DNA of 64,000 bases from Fidelibacterota bacterium (GCA_018657495.1 JABHXA010000007.1:62001-126000), one strand, 5' to 3'. Counted from the first letter of the stretch, positions 9,547 through 18,767 are shown. Notes: a model not told the origin generated them from the sequence alone. A program made the numbers and translations.

Positions 9547-10128
9547 ATGATTTATCCTGCCTCAAAAAGTTATTATCAATTTGCCTCTGATTTAATCAAA
9601 GGAGGTGATATGATCGTTTATCCTACCGATACATTATACGGTCTTGGAGTCGATGCTACAAATACGCATGCAATTCGAAAATTAAATCGTCTCAAAGGAA
9701 GAAGTGTACCTCTGACAATTGTTGTATCTGATTTTGAAATGCTAGAGAAATATGCTAATTTTGATTCTTCACTGCTGACCGAGCTCAATAAACTCTTGCC
9801 AGGGCCATATACCATATTGCTTGATAAGAAAGAAACAGATCTTTCACCCAGTGTCACTCTGGATTCCACAAGGATAGGGATCAGGATTCCCGGGCACACA
9901 TTCCCCATTGAAGTGGTAAAACTCAACAATGTACCGATAATCACCACCAGTATTAACCGCCATGGCACGGAACCAATTATTCTCATTAGCGAAATGGAGA
10001 AGGAATTCCCCCACGTTACTATCTTTGAAGATCAGGACGCTCAGGAATCTTTGGGATCAACTATTATCGACTATTCGGTAGATCCTCCTCAAATTGTCAG
10101 GCAGGGTGATGGAATATTTCCTTTATGA
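9547..10128 (+). CDS. tsaC: Threonylcarbamoyl-AMP synthase (YrdC/Sua5 domain)
   Basis: Makes threonylcarbamoyl-AMP from threonine, bicarbonate and ATP for the t6A37 modification of ANN-reading tRNAs. The 193-residue protein has the family opening DMIVYPTDTLYGLGVDA and the RLKGRSVPLTIVV segment. LPGPYTILLD and STRIGIRIPGH follow, all in the usual order for YrdC domains. It is the short form without the C-terminal Sua5 domain. It ends overlapping the start of the ABC transporter gene by four bases (ATGA), so it is embedded in the envelope operon although its job is unrelated. Confidence 0.93.
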   Translation: MIYPASKSYYQFASDLIKGGDMIVYPTDTLYGLGVDATNTHAIRKLNRLKGRSVPLTIVVSDFEMLEKYANFDSSLLTELNKLLPGPYTILLDKKETDLSPSVTLDSTRIGIRIPGHTFPIEVVKLNNVPIITTSINRHGTEPIILISEMEKEFPHVTIFEDQDAQESLGSTIIDYSVDPPQIVRQGDGIFPL

Positions 10129-11957
10129 GTTCTTTTAGAAGAATACTCCAGTTTATAAAGCCATATAAATACCTGGTGATAATTTCACTGGTGGCATCTC
10201 TTGTATTTGCCGTGATGAATGGTACATCAGTGTGGATGGTAGGCACTTTGATGGATAAAATTATTTCAAGTAATTCAGGCGAATTTTCAGATATTGTCAA
10301 GGATGTCCCAGATGAAAATTTTAATCAAATACTTAAAAACTGGACTGAGAAGTTAATCGGAAATGAGTCTCCTATTGGACAATTGAAAAACCTCTGCATC
10401 TGGTTATTATTAATATTCTTTATTAAGAACATCTTCTTCTATATAAATAATGTCGTTTTAGCATTTATACAAAACAAGATAATAACCGATATCCGCAATA
10501 AACTATTTATTCACTTAAATAACCTGCCTATTTCTTATTTCGATAAAAACAAATCAGCTGAAATACAAACCATTATGATCCGTGATGTCCAAGCGATGCG
10601 AACAGCCTTCAGCCAGAGTATTCAGAGGCTGATTGTTGAGCCCATCAGTATAATAATGTTTATTATTTTGCTTTTTATTATCAGCATTAAAATGACTTTT
10701 ATTGCCCTGATCATAATTCCTATATCTGGTATTGTCATTGCAAAATTAGGGAAAAGCATTCGACGCAAAGCAAAAAGATCCAGCATACAAATTGCTGGAG
10801 TTTCCGATATCTTACAGGAAACAATTTCCGGGATCAGAATAGTAAAAGCTTTTGCAATGGAAAAATTTGAAATTCAAAGATTTACAAAAGAAAATTTAAA
10901 ATTCTTCCATTTGGTGTTCCGACAGGCTAAACTTACGTTTTTAAGTACACCGATAAACGAAATGGTGGCAGTCATAATTGGCATGGTCTTATTATGGATT
11001 GGAGGTGTGGCAGTGCTTGAAGGCCGAGGCATTAATCATGATGATTTCATGAGATTTATCCTACTTTTATTTGCTTTGATGCAGCCTGCGAAAAAATTAG
11101 GAAATGTAAATGCCCAGATTCAGGTAGGGCTTGCTTCTGCGGATCGGGTTTTTCAAATATTGGATGTTGAAATCTCCATTGAGGATAAAGCAGATGCCAA
11201 GACAATTATCAAATTTCAAGATGAAATTAAATTTAACGATGTTACCTTTAAATATGAAACAGGTACCTCACCTTCACTAAAAAATATCAATTGCAATATT
11301 AGAAAAGGCGAAGTCGTTGCACTTGTTGGCAGGAGTGGAGCCGGAAAATCAACATTTGTAGATCTCATCCCGCGATTTTATGATATGACTAATGGTTTTA
11401 TTTCGATTGATGGTCAGGATATCAAAGACATATCATTAAAATCACTGCGATCATTAATGGGCATTGTCACACAGGAAACCATTTTATTCAATGATACAAT
11501 TGCCAATAATATTTCCTATGGTAAACCATCAGCTAGTGCAGACGAAATTATTTCAGCTTCTAAAACCGCTAATGCTTTTGATTTTATCAGCGATCTTCCC
11601 AGTGGATTTGACACAATGGTTGGTGAAAAAGGTTCCAGATTATCCGGTGGCCAACGGCAGAGAATATCCATTGCACGAGCCATTTTAAAAAATCCAGCAA
11701 TTCTAATATTTGATGAAGCCACATCTGCTCTTGACACTGAATCAGAGCAAAAAGTACAGAATGCCATTGACAATCTTGTTTTAAATAAAACAGTTATAAT
11801 GGTTGCTCATCGACTTTCCACCATAAGAAAGGCAGATAAAATAATTGTATTTGATAATGGACACATCATGGAATCTGGCACCCATGAATCTCTCATGGCC
11901 ACAGGTGAGATATACAAACAATTTTATATTATGCAATTTGCGGACACTGCATCGTGA
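10125..11957 (+). CDS. MsbA-like ABC exporter (lipid A-core flippase type)
   Basis: A half-size ABC exporter of 610 residues with an N-terminal six-helix membrane domain (about 15-320) and a C-terminal nucleotide-binding domain. Walker A is GRSGAGKST, the signature is LSGGQRQR and Walker B is ILIFDEATSALD, followed by the H-loop VAHRLST. The membrane domain contains the LPISYFDKNKSAEIQ segment typical of MsbA-type lipid flippases. Its four-base overlap with the downstream phosphotransferase gene, and its place at the head of the glycolipid genes, suggest it flips lipid A-core or another glycolipid across the inner membrane. The substrate is an inference from context. Confidence 0.88.
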   Translation: MSSFRRILQFIKPYKYLVIISLVASLVFAVMNGTSVWMVGTLMDKIISSNSGEFSDIVKDVPDENFNQILKNWTEKLIGNESPIGQLKNLCIWLLLIFFIKNIFFYINNVVLAFIQNKIITDIRNKLFIHLNNLPISYFDKNKSAEIQTIMIRDVQAMRTAFSQSIQRLIVEPISIIMFIILLFIISIKMTFIALIIIPISGIVIAKLGKSIRRKAKRSSIQIAGVSDILQETISGIRIVKAFAMEKFEIQRFTKENLKFFHLVFRQAKLTFLSTPINEMVAVIIGMVLLWIGGVAVLEGRGINHDDFMRFILLLFALMQPAKKLGNVNAQIQVGLASADRVFQILDVEISIEDKADAKTIIKFQDEIKFNDVTFKYETGTSPSLKNINCNIRKGEVVALVGRSGAGKSTFVDLIPRFYDMTNGFISIDGQDIKDISLKSLRSLMGIVTQETILFNDTIANNISYGKPSASADEIISASKTANAFDFISDLPSGFDTMVGEKGSRLSGGQRQRISIARAILKNPAILIFDEATSALDTESEQKVQNAIDNLVLNKTVIMVAHRLSTIRKADKIIVFDNGHIMESGTHESLMATGEIYKQFYIMQFADTAS

Positions 11958-13015
11958 AAAGAATTGATTTTATTTGGACGACCTTCAAGGATTTCGCCTG
12001 TGTAAAACCTATATATGATTACTTTCTTACTTTAGGTTGGGAATGTGACCTGGTTAAAATTCATAAACACAAATTTCGCAATTTGAAGAAAATAAAGAAC
12101 TTGGCACCATTTGTCGTTGCTGCTTATGATATTCCCATACGGCGTTTAGAAAAACTAAACTGGTCTGGAAAAATTATTTATGTAGATCATGGTGTTGGTC
12201 CAATTAAATATTATGCGTATAGATACAAATATTTTCATGATTGCGCATTATTATTTTATCAGGGTGAAGTCTTCAAACGAAAAATGGAGGCTGTGAACCC
12301 CGGTTTTAAAAATGGTTTACTGGGTGGATTTGTCAAAATGGATGAATTGATAAATTTAAAGGTTGATCGATTAACATTTTGTCAAAAGTACGATCTTAAT
12401 CCTGTAAAGCCAATCATTCTATTTGCCCCAACATGGGGAGGTAAAGACAGTAAACACTGGGGGATTAGAAATGCCAAATATATGAAGGGAGTTCAAAATC
12501 TAATTATTGCACCCCATTCAAGTGATTATAAGTATGCCAAAAAGTTTAACGCAATTGTACCAGAAATTAAAAGTAATATAAATGAAATCATAAAAGTATC
12601 TGACCTAATCGTCAGTGATGTTTCATCAATTATTGGGGAAGCGGCAGCGATAAATAAACCAGTCGTTCAACTAGTTCTCTCGTCCTATCCAGGATGTTTT
12701 CCAAATTATGATAAAAGAAAAGAAGGTAGTTGGGTACATTCTGATATTATTGATTATGAAGAAAAAAATACTGATCGCTCAACCAGGCCATTTAAAATTG
12801 CCTACCTTGATGAGGATTGGGTTGTGGGCCATACTACCAAACCAGAAAATTTACTGACTACAATCTCGGATGCGATTCAGCATCCAGATAAATATAAAAA
12901 AGAACGAAAGTACTGGGGTGAGCAATGCTGCTGGAAGGCTGATGGAAAAACAATACCCAGAATAGCAGAAATGATTAAAATATTTATCGATACTGGTAAA
13001 CGAGTACAGATTTGA
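11954..13015 (+). CDS. CDP-glycerol/CDP-ribitol phosphotransferase family protein
   Basis: A 353-residue protein of the TagB/TagF/TarL-like family, which transfers polyol phosphate from CDP-glycerol or CDP-ribitol. The family features are YVDHGVGPIKYYAY near the centre, ILFAPTWGGKDSKHWG, and the C-terminal VSDLIVSDVSSIIGEAAAIN followed by KPVV. It has no membrane segment and is probably peripheral at the inner face of the membrane. Its ATG overlaps the MsbA-like gene by four bases, and the next gene encodes a CDP-ribitol-making enzyme, so CDP-ribitol is the likely donor; CDP-glycerol is also possible. This chemistry is best known in Gram-positive teichoic acids and in some Gram-negative capsules. 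Confidence 0.85.
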   Translation: MKRIDFIWTTFKDFACVKPIYDYFLTLGWECDLVKIHKHKFRNLKKIKNLAPFVVAAYDIPIRRLEKLNWSGKIIYVDHGVGPIKYYAYRYKYFHDCALLFYQGEVFKRKMEAVNPGFKNGLLGGFVKMDELINLKVDRLTFCQKYDLNPVKPIILFAPTWGGKDSKHWGIRNAKYMKGVQNLIIAPHSSDYKYAKKFNAIVPEIKSNINEIIKVSDLIVSDVSSIIGEAAAINKPVVQLVLSSYPGCFPNYDKRKEGSWVHSDIIDYEEKNTDRSTRPFKIAYLDEDWVVGHTTKPENLLTTISDAIQHPDKYKKERKYWGEQCCWKADGKTIPRIAEMIKIFIDTGKRVQI

Positions 13016-13076
13016 TAGATAAATCAATGATTATCATATTGATATAACCCCATAGAATAATTATTTAGAGGCATAA

Positions 13077-14372
13077 ATGAATAGTGCAATAATACTCGCC
13101 GCCGGACAGGGAAGCAGATTTAAAAGCAATATACCAAAACAATTCATGACCATTGACGGCCGACAGATGCTGTCTTTTTCTGTAAAGACCTTTTCTGAAC
13201 ATCCACTCATAAACGAAGTCATCATCACAACTTCTAAAGATAATTTTGATCAGGTTAAAAATGATTATCCAGAATGCAGAGTTATACTCGGTGGGGATAG
13301 CAGGCAGGCTTCTGCAACTGCAGGACTCAATGCTGCTCAAAAAGGAACAAAAAATATTTTAGTCCATGATGCTGCAAGACCATTTGTAACCGATAGAATT
13401 ATTAACGAATGCATTGAAAACCTTACTGAATATGATGGTGCCGCTCCAATCCTTGCACCAAATGACTCATTAATAATTATTAATGACGGAATACCAGGGC
13501 ATATTAACCGTGATCGGATTAAAGCAGTACAGACACCACAGGCTTTTAGAATTGATGCCCTCAGGGATGCCCAGCAATCAGGTTTAGTCACAACCGACGA
13601 AATCGGTCTTGTTTATATGCATAATCCGGATTCCAGGGTTCATTTCTTTCACGGTGATAGTTTTAATTTCAAAATTACCAAACGAATGGATTTCTACCTT
13701 GCTGAACAGCTGATGAGGTCAAATTTATATCTTAATCCTGTCACATTTGATGCAAAAGGGAAACATGCCTTAATTTTAGGGGGAACGTCAGGAATTGGTA
13801 AAGCCATTGCAAGTAGACTTAGTAGTTTTGGTGCCAAAGTCGTTGTTGCCGGTTCTGAGATAAAAGTACAGAATCCTGAGTCATTAACCATTTTTGAGAA
13901 TCAAGACTGGGATATCATTGTTCACAGCATGGGCGCAATGAAGGTAGGCAATAAATCAATAATTGAATTGGTGGATAATCTCTCTTATAATGAATGGGAT
14001 GAGGGATTGAAAATCAATCTGACATCAGCATTTTTGGTGGCGAAACTAGCCCTTAAAACAATGCAAAAAGGTGGACATTTACTATTTATCGGATCTTCGT
14101 CTGCCAAAAAAGGACGTAGCAAATTTGGTTTATATTCTTCTGCAAAAGCAGGCTTGGTTAATTTTGTTCAGAGTATTTCTGAGGAGTTTGAGAATATGCA
14201 AATCATGGTAAATTGTATCAACCCATCAAGGACCATGACGAAAATGAGATCCGTTTTCACCGGTGAGGATCCTACTAAAATGCTGTCACCTGACCGCGTC
14301 GCGGAATTATCTACCTCATATTGCCATGGACATCTCACTGGACAAATACTCGATCTCAGAGTTGGAGAATAA
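13077..14372 (+). CDS. Bifunctional CDP-ribitol pyrophosphorylase / ribulose-5-phosphate reductase (Bcs1/Acs1-like)
   Basis: A two-domain 431-residue protein. Residues 1-220 form an IspD/TarI-type cytidylyltransferase with LAAGQGSRF near the start and VHDAARPF at 96-103. Residues 225-431 form a short-chain dehydrogenase with the nucleotide motif GGTSGIGK (235-242), SSSAKKGR, the catalytic YSSAK (Tyr353, Lys357) and a VNCINPSRTMTKMR segment. This order matches Haemophilus Bcs1/Acs1, which reduces ribulose 5-phosphate to ribitol 5-phosphate and activates it to CDP-ribitol. A simple IspD would lack the reductase. It follows the phosphotransferase gene, which would use its product. Confidence 0.88.
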   Translation: MNSAIILAAGQGSRFKSNIPKQFMTIDGRQMLSFSVKTFSEHPLINEVIITTSKDNFDQVKNDYPECRVILGGDSRQASATAGLNAAQKGTKNILVHDAARPFVTDRIINECIENLTEYDGAAPILAPNDSLIIINDGIPGHINRDRIKAVQTPQAFRIDALRDAQQSGLVTTDEIGLVYMHNPDSRVHFFHGDSFNFKITKRMDFYLAEQLMRSNLYLNPVTFDAKGKHALILGGTSGIGKAIASRLSSFGAKVVVAGSEIKVQNPESLTIFENQDWDIIVHSMGAMKVGNKSIIELVDNLSYNEWDEGLKINLTSAFLVAKLALKTMQKGGHLLFIGSSSAKKGRSKFGLYSSAKAGLVNFVQSISEEFENMQIMVNCINPSRTMTKMRSVFTGEDPTKMLSPDRVAELSTSYCHGHLTGQILDLRVGE

Positions 14373-14373
14373 T

Positions 14374-14973
14374 ATTAGTTCAAAAAAAATATGTCTTATT
14401 GCCAATGGAGAATCTATCCTCAATTATAAATTGGGTGAAATTATTGATCAATTTCCTAATGTTGGCAGAATAAATAATTACTCATTGGATGGATTTAAAA
14501 AAAATATCGGCTCAAAAACTGATATTTGGTTTAATGGGGCAAATCAGAATCTCAAAAAACGAAATAAGACCCCAGCACATATAGTTGTTCTCATCCCTGC
14601 ATCTATATTAAAAGAAAAAGGCCACAATATTCATATTAGAGTTGAGCGAAGATTAGGAATATCAAAGAGTGATTATGAGATGCCGTCATATTCAGATATG
14701 GAGAGATATGAAAAATTATGTGGTGTTATTCGTCCCACAACAGGAACATCTTCAATTATTTGGGCACTCGAAAATTTTCAAGAAATATTTATCCATGGAT
14801 TCGATTTTTTTATTTCTTCAAAAGCACACTATAATGACACAGCAATCGTTAGTTGGCTTATTCAGAAAGGCATCATGAAAAAGGGACATAAACATGATAT
14901 GGGGGCAGAAAAAAATTATATCGAATCCCTTATCCAATCTGGTAACATCAGACAATTAACGGAGTTGCTATGA
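14374..14973 (+). CDS. GT29 sialyltransferase-like protein, probable ATT start
   Basis: The 199-residue product shows all three family-29 sialyltransferase signatures. The L motif is at residues 6-50 (ICLIANGES, then LGEIID and GSKTDIWFN). The S motif is at about 120-143 (RPTTGTSSIIWALEN, then HGFD). The VS motif is HDMGAEKN, with His174 and Glu179. It should transfer a CMP-activated nonulosonic acid onto a glycan; NeuA follows with a four-base overlap. The frame has no ATG that avoids a long overlap with the previous gene (14326 overlaps by 47 bases; TTG 14362 has a poor ribosome site). ATT 14374 has GGAG six bases upstream and begins exactly where the domain begins. Bacterial GT29 proteins are uncommon. 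Confidence 0.82.
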   Translation: MSSKKICLIANGESILNYKLGEIIDQFPNVGRINNYSLDGFKKNIGSKTDIWFNGANQNLKKRNKTPAHIVVLIPASILKEKGHNIHIRVERRLGISKSDYEMPSYSDMERYEKLCGVIRPTTGTSSIIWALENFQEIFIHGFDFFISSKAHYNDTAIVSWLIQKGIMKKGHKHDMGAEKNYIESLIQSGNIRQLTELL

Positions 14974-15656
14974 GTAAAATAGTATGTATTATTCCAGCGA
15001 GAGGAGGAAGTAAGGGATTACCGGGTAAAAACATCAATTCATTTGCTGGTAAACCTCTTATTGCACATTCTATTGATTTTGCGGTTTCAGAAATTCTTGT
15101 TGATAAAGTCTATGTTTCAACTGATGATAATAATATTGCCCAAGTGTCGCAAGAATATGGAGCTGAAATCATTGAACGTCCTGACAATATTTCCGGAGAT
15201 AATGCTACCACTGAAGAAACAATTGATCATTTTTTAAATGTTTTAAAACAGCGCCATGATTCACCAGATATTATTATTCTTTTACAGGCAACGAGTCCTT
15301 ACAGACCAAAATATTCTCTTCATGAGGCATTGTCTCACTTTATGAAATCAAATTTTGATTCTTTGTTAACAATTTCACCTACCCATAGATTCTTTTGGAA
15401 AACCGACGGTGGCAAAGCCATAGCAGAGTATGATTTTATAAACCGTCCCATGAGACAGAATATGAAACCCGGAGATATTCGATATGTAGAAAATGGCTCA
15501 TTTTATATATTTACGCGTCAGCACTTTGAGCAAACCCAGAATCGACTCGGGGGAAAGATTGGATATCATATCCTTCCTGAAAAATATAGCATGGAAATTG
15601 ACTCAGAACTGGATTTGACCATCTTGGAACAATTATTCCTCGAAAATTCCATTTAA
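14970..15656 (+). CDS. neuA: CMP-nonulosonate (sialic acid/Kdn) cytidylyltransferase
   Basis: Activates a nonulosonic acid with CTP to the CMP-sugar. The 228-residue protein starts with IIPARGGSKGLPGKN (residues 7-21), the nucleotide-binding loop of NeuA. It continues with KPLIAHSIDFA, YVSTDDNNIA, LLQATSPYR and the NGSFYIF segment seen in acylneuraminate cytidylyltransferases. It is more like NeuA than KdsB, which has a different loop. It overlaps the GT29 gene upstream by four bases. With the nearby neuB and HAD phosphatase it completes a CMP-nonulosonate pathway. Whether the sugar is Kdn, Neu5Ac or another acid depends on those partners. Confidence 0.92.
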   Translation: MSKIVCIIPARGGSKGLPGKNINSFAGKPLIAHSIDFAVSEILVDKVYVSTDDNNIAQVSQEYGAEIIERPDNISGDNATTEETIDHFLNVLKQRHDSPDIIILLQATSPYRPKYSLHEALSHFMKSNFDSLLTISPTHRFFWKTDGGKAIAEYDFINRPMRQNMKPGDIRYVENGSFYIFTRQHFEQTQNRLGGKIGYHILPEKYSMEIDSELDLTILEQLFLENSI

Positions 15657-15657
15657 T

Positions 15658-17619
15658 TTGCTTAAATCGTTGCTCAGATTTATCAATCGAAAAGACTATT
15701 CCCTCGCCCCTTTCTATGCTTTGTCTGCTTCTTTTTTAATCATCATACTAATTAATGTATTCTGGCGGATCGCTTTTGTTTTTACCCATGGATCAATTAC
15801 TAATTTCACCGACCTAATCTTATATTCCAAGGCATTGCTTTTGGGTATCCGTTTAGATATGGTTATTGCTGGATATATTGTCATCCCACTGTTCTTTAGT
15901 ATCTTTCTTCCGGTTATCGGTTGGAAATCAAAAATATATCAAATAGTATATCAGATATATATGATGTTTGCCATTGTGCTAATATCATTCCTTCATCTAT
16001 TTGATTTACAATTTTATAAGGAATTCGGCGGGCATATCAATTTTATGATATTACATAATATGAGAAATCAGGAAGAAATATGGAAATTTTTCTGGAATGA
16101 GTACCCGCTAATTCGATACTCTATTTTACTCATAATTATATTGTTTATATCTTCAATACTTTTACTGTACTTGAGACGCGTGTTTCCTTATAAACTCAAA
16201 TCTTCTCTTATCAAAAAGACTGCGTTGATCTTACTTTCATTCACAGGTATTGTACTTGCATGTCGTGGGGGTTGGCAGGAAAGACCCATTAACTGGGGTT
16301 ATGCCATATTTAGCGAGAATATGGATGTAAATCAATCTGCACTAAATGGTATTTTCTTTTTTGGGAGATCAATTGTTGAATTATCTTCTGAAAAGAATCT
16401 TTCTGAAACGCTATCATATTACACGTTGGAGGAGTCAGAAAGAGTCACAAACCACATTCTGAATAATGTAGATAATAGTAATAATTTCGATACTCTCACC
16501 TTTGATAATCCCAATATTGTGATTATTATTCTTGAATCTCATACAGGTGCATTATGCGGATACTTGGATTCTGATTATGAGAACGTCACACCCCGTCTGG
16601 ATGACATGGCTAAAAATGGTATTTCTTTCACCAGATGTTACAGTTCAGGCCATCGGTCTGCCCATGGTATTGGCAGTATTTTAACAGGCTTACCTACTTT
16701 GCCGGGATTACCGCTAATTTATCAAGTAGAAGCATTGAATGGATTGCCGACAATCGGCAGCATTTTTCAGGAGGAGGGATATACAACATCCTTTTTTTAT
16801 GGAGGTGATGCAAATTATGATAATATGAAAGGATTTGCAAAAATAAATGGTTTCCAGAATGTTCTAGATCAAAATGACTTTCCCGATAATTCAGCCGGTA
16901 CATCTTGGGGCAAGTATGATCATATACTTTTTGAAACAGTTTCAAATTTTCATAGAAACATGACAGAACCTTTCCTCTCAGTAATCTTTACAACTACGAA
17001 TCACCAGCCATGGAGAGTCCCAAAGGAATTCGACATTAACATTAAAGAATTTAAAGACTCTAAATACAACCGATCAAAGACAATGAGTACAATGAATTAT
17101 GTAGATAAAGTGATCGGTGATTTTATCGAGCAATCCAAGGATGAGGATTGGTTTGATAATACAATATTTGTTTTTACAGCTGACCATGGTCTGAGAAATA
17201 ACTATCGGGACCGGGATGACCTTGTAAATGCAATAATCCCATTAGTCGTTTATAGCCCTGGTCTTATTAAAAATCCAACTACTGTTAATAAGGTTTGTAG
17301 TCAGGCAGATATCCTGCCGCTTATTCTTGGGATGACAGATATAGATCTATCCAGAATTAAATTAAAAGGGTCAAATCCGTTATTAAAAAAATCGGGATTT
17401 GCCTGCAGAATTGTAAACGATCAGGTCTATTGGATTGAGGATAATTATGTTTATAAGGAAATCCTAAACCAGCAACAATACTTGTATAAATTTAGTGTTG
17501 AAAATGGTCAGACTTTGATAGATGATTCAATTATGTTAGAAGAAATTCAAAAACGCTGCCGAAGTTATTTACAGAATTCATACTTCAGTTTTAAAAACTT
17601 GAATACTGTTCAATTTTAA
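15658..17619 (+). CDS. LTA synthase/sulfatase-family membrane phosphoglycerol transferase
   Basis: A 653-residue inner-membrane protein with about five N-terminal hydrophobic segments (to residue 205) followed by an extracytoplasmic alkaline phosphatase/sulfatase-fold domain. The domain shows VIIILESHTGALCGYL with a metal-ligand Glu, SGHRSAHGIGSILTGLPTLP as the nucleophile region (the hydroxyl residue looks like Ser where many family members have Thr), TNHQPWRVP and FTADHGLR. LtaS/MdoB-family enzymes move phosphoglycerol from phosphatidylglycerol, or a related phospho-group, onto lipids or glycans. The start is TTG one base after the neuA stop. Here it probably decorates the glycolipid made by the cluster; the donor and acceptor cannot be read from sequence. 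Confidence 0.87.
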   Translation: MLKSLLRFINRKDYSLAPFYALSASFLIIILINVFWRIAFVFTHGSITNFTDLILYSKALLLGIRLDMVIAGYIVIPLFFSIFLPVIGWKSKIYQIVYQIYMMFAIVLISFLHLFDLQFYKEFGGHINFMILHNMRNQEEIWKFFWNEYPLIRYSILLIIILFISSILLLYLRRVFPYKLKSSLIKKTALILLSFTGIVLACRGGWQERPINWGYAIFSENMDVNQSALNGIFFFGRSIVELSSEKNLSETLSYYTLEESERVTNHILNNVDNSNNFDTLTFDNPNIVIIILESHTGALCGYLDSDYENVTPRLDDMAKNGISFTRCYSSGHRSAHGIGSILTGLPTLPGLPLIYQVEALNGLPTIGSIFQEEGYTTSFFYGGDANYDNMKGFAKINGFQNVLDQNDFPDNSAGTSWGKYDHILFETVSNFHRNMTEPFLSVIFTTTNHQPWRVPKEFDINIKEFKDSKYNRSKTMSTMNYVDKVIGDFIEQSKDEDWFDNTIFVFTADHGLRNNYRDRDDLVNAIIPLVVYSPGLIKNPTTVNKVCSQADILPLILGMTDIDLSRIKLKGSNPLLKKSGFACRIVNDQVYWIEDNYVYKEILNQQQYLYKFSVENGQTLIDDSIMLEEIQKRCRSYLQNSYFSFKNLNTVQF

Positions 17620-17683
17620 TAAAATAACTGAAGATAGTATTGATTGTAAATTTCAACATTAGAAAGAGGAAAAAAGGAACTAA

Positions 17684-18730
17684 ATGAGTGTTATAAAACT
17701 GGGGAATAGACTTATCGGCGAAAGTAATCCTACCCTTATCATCGCTGAAATCGGTATCAACCATCAGGGTGATATTAATATCGCTAAACAGTTGATTGAC
17801 AAAGCACACGATTGTGGTGCAGATGCAGTGAAATTTCAAAAAAGATCAATTAGCCGTATTTTAACTAAAAAAGGGTTAGACCAGCCGTATTTGAATAGAA
17901 ACAGTTTTGGCGCTACCTATGGTGAACATAAAAAAGCTTTAGAATTGTCTGAAAAAGATTATCATCTATTGATGAACTATTCAGAAAAAAGAGATCTAAT
18001 ATTCTGCGCCTCCGGCTGGGATGAGGAGAGTATCGATTTTCTAGATTCAATTGGAATGATATTTTTTAAAATGGCTTCAGCAGACTTGACAAATTTCCCC
18101 CTGCTGGAACATACTGCTGCAAAAGGGAAACCAATGATTTTGTCAACTGGTATGGCAAGTATTGACATGGTAAAAAAGGCCTATTCTTTGGTTTCAGGTA
18201 TCAATGATCAGGTTGCATTACTGCAATGTACGTCTACATATCCATCCAGTTTTGATGAAATTCACCTAAATGTATTATCCACATATTTAAAAAAATTCCC
18301 TGATGCCGTTGTAGGATATTCAGGTCATGAACTTGGAATTGTAATACCACCAGTTGCAGTTGCATTAGGTGCCCGAATTATTGAAAGACATTTTACACTA
18401 GACAGAACCATGAAAGGTGGGGATCATGCTGCATCCCTTGAGCCACAAGGTTTTTCAAAAATGATTAGAGATATCAGGCATATCGAACGAGCTTTGGGGA
18501 GTGATATTAAAGAAGTACAAAAATCTGAATTACCTATTTTTAAAAAGCTTTCCAAAAGTATTGTATTATTATCAGCAGTTAAAAAGGGGAAAGAAATAAC
18601 CAGGGATATACTAACAACAAAGGGACCTGGGGATGGAATTTCACCAATGAGAATTTCAGAGGTGATTGGCTCGATTGCATCCAGGGATATTGATGAAGAT
18701 GAAATTCTAAGAGATGGTGATATGCTGTAA
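17684..18730 (+). CDS. neuB: Nonulosonate synthase NeuB family (possible Kdn-9-phosphate synthase)
   Basis: Condenses phosphoenolpyruvate with a mannose-type sugar to make a nine-carbon sialic-acid-like sugar. The 348 residues contain the TIM-barrel NeuB domain (IIAEIGINHQGDINIAKQLI, AVKFQK, LSTGMASIDMV, LLQCTSTYPS, GYSGHE, RHFTLDRTMKGGDHAASLEP) and a C-terminal SAF/antifreeze-like domain (about 285-348). The gene sits next to a C0-type HAD phosphatase. There is no NeuC epimerase in the window. That pairing suggests the phosphorylated route, mannose-6-phosphate to Kdn-9-phosphate, rather than free ManNAc to Neu5Ac; this is an inference. An AGAGGAAAAA stretch lies about 9 bases before the ATG. 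Confidence 0.93.
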   Translation: MSVIKLGNRLIGESNPTLIIAEIGINHQGDINIAKQLIDKAHDCGADAVKFQKRSISRILTKKGLDQPYLNRNSFGATYGEHKKALELSEKDYHLLMNYSEKRDLIFCASGWDEESIDFLDSIGMIFFKMASADLTNFPLLEHTAAKGKPMILSTGMASIDMVKKAYSLVSGINDQVALLQCTSTYPSSFDEIHLNVLSTYLKKFPDAVVGYSGHELGIVIPPVAVALGARIIERHFTLDRTMKGGDHAASLEPQGFSKMIRDIRHIERALGSDIKEVQKSELPIFKKLSKSIVLLSAVKKGKEITRDILTTKGPGDGISPMRISEVIGSIASRDIDEDEILRDGDML

Positions 18731-18767
18731 TGTGTTTTCAGATTATTTCTATAAATAGAAAAACAAG

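Noticed and set aside
12106..12126. TGGCACCATTTGT sequence resembling a sigma-54 site
   Set aside because: It lies inside the phosphotransferase gene and the spacing to the -12 element is wrong.
14263..14373. N-terminal extension of the GT29-like gene from 14263
   Set aside because: The extra residues overlap the Bcs1-like gene in another frame and show no family similarity.
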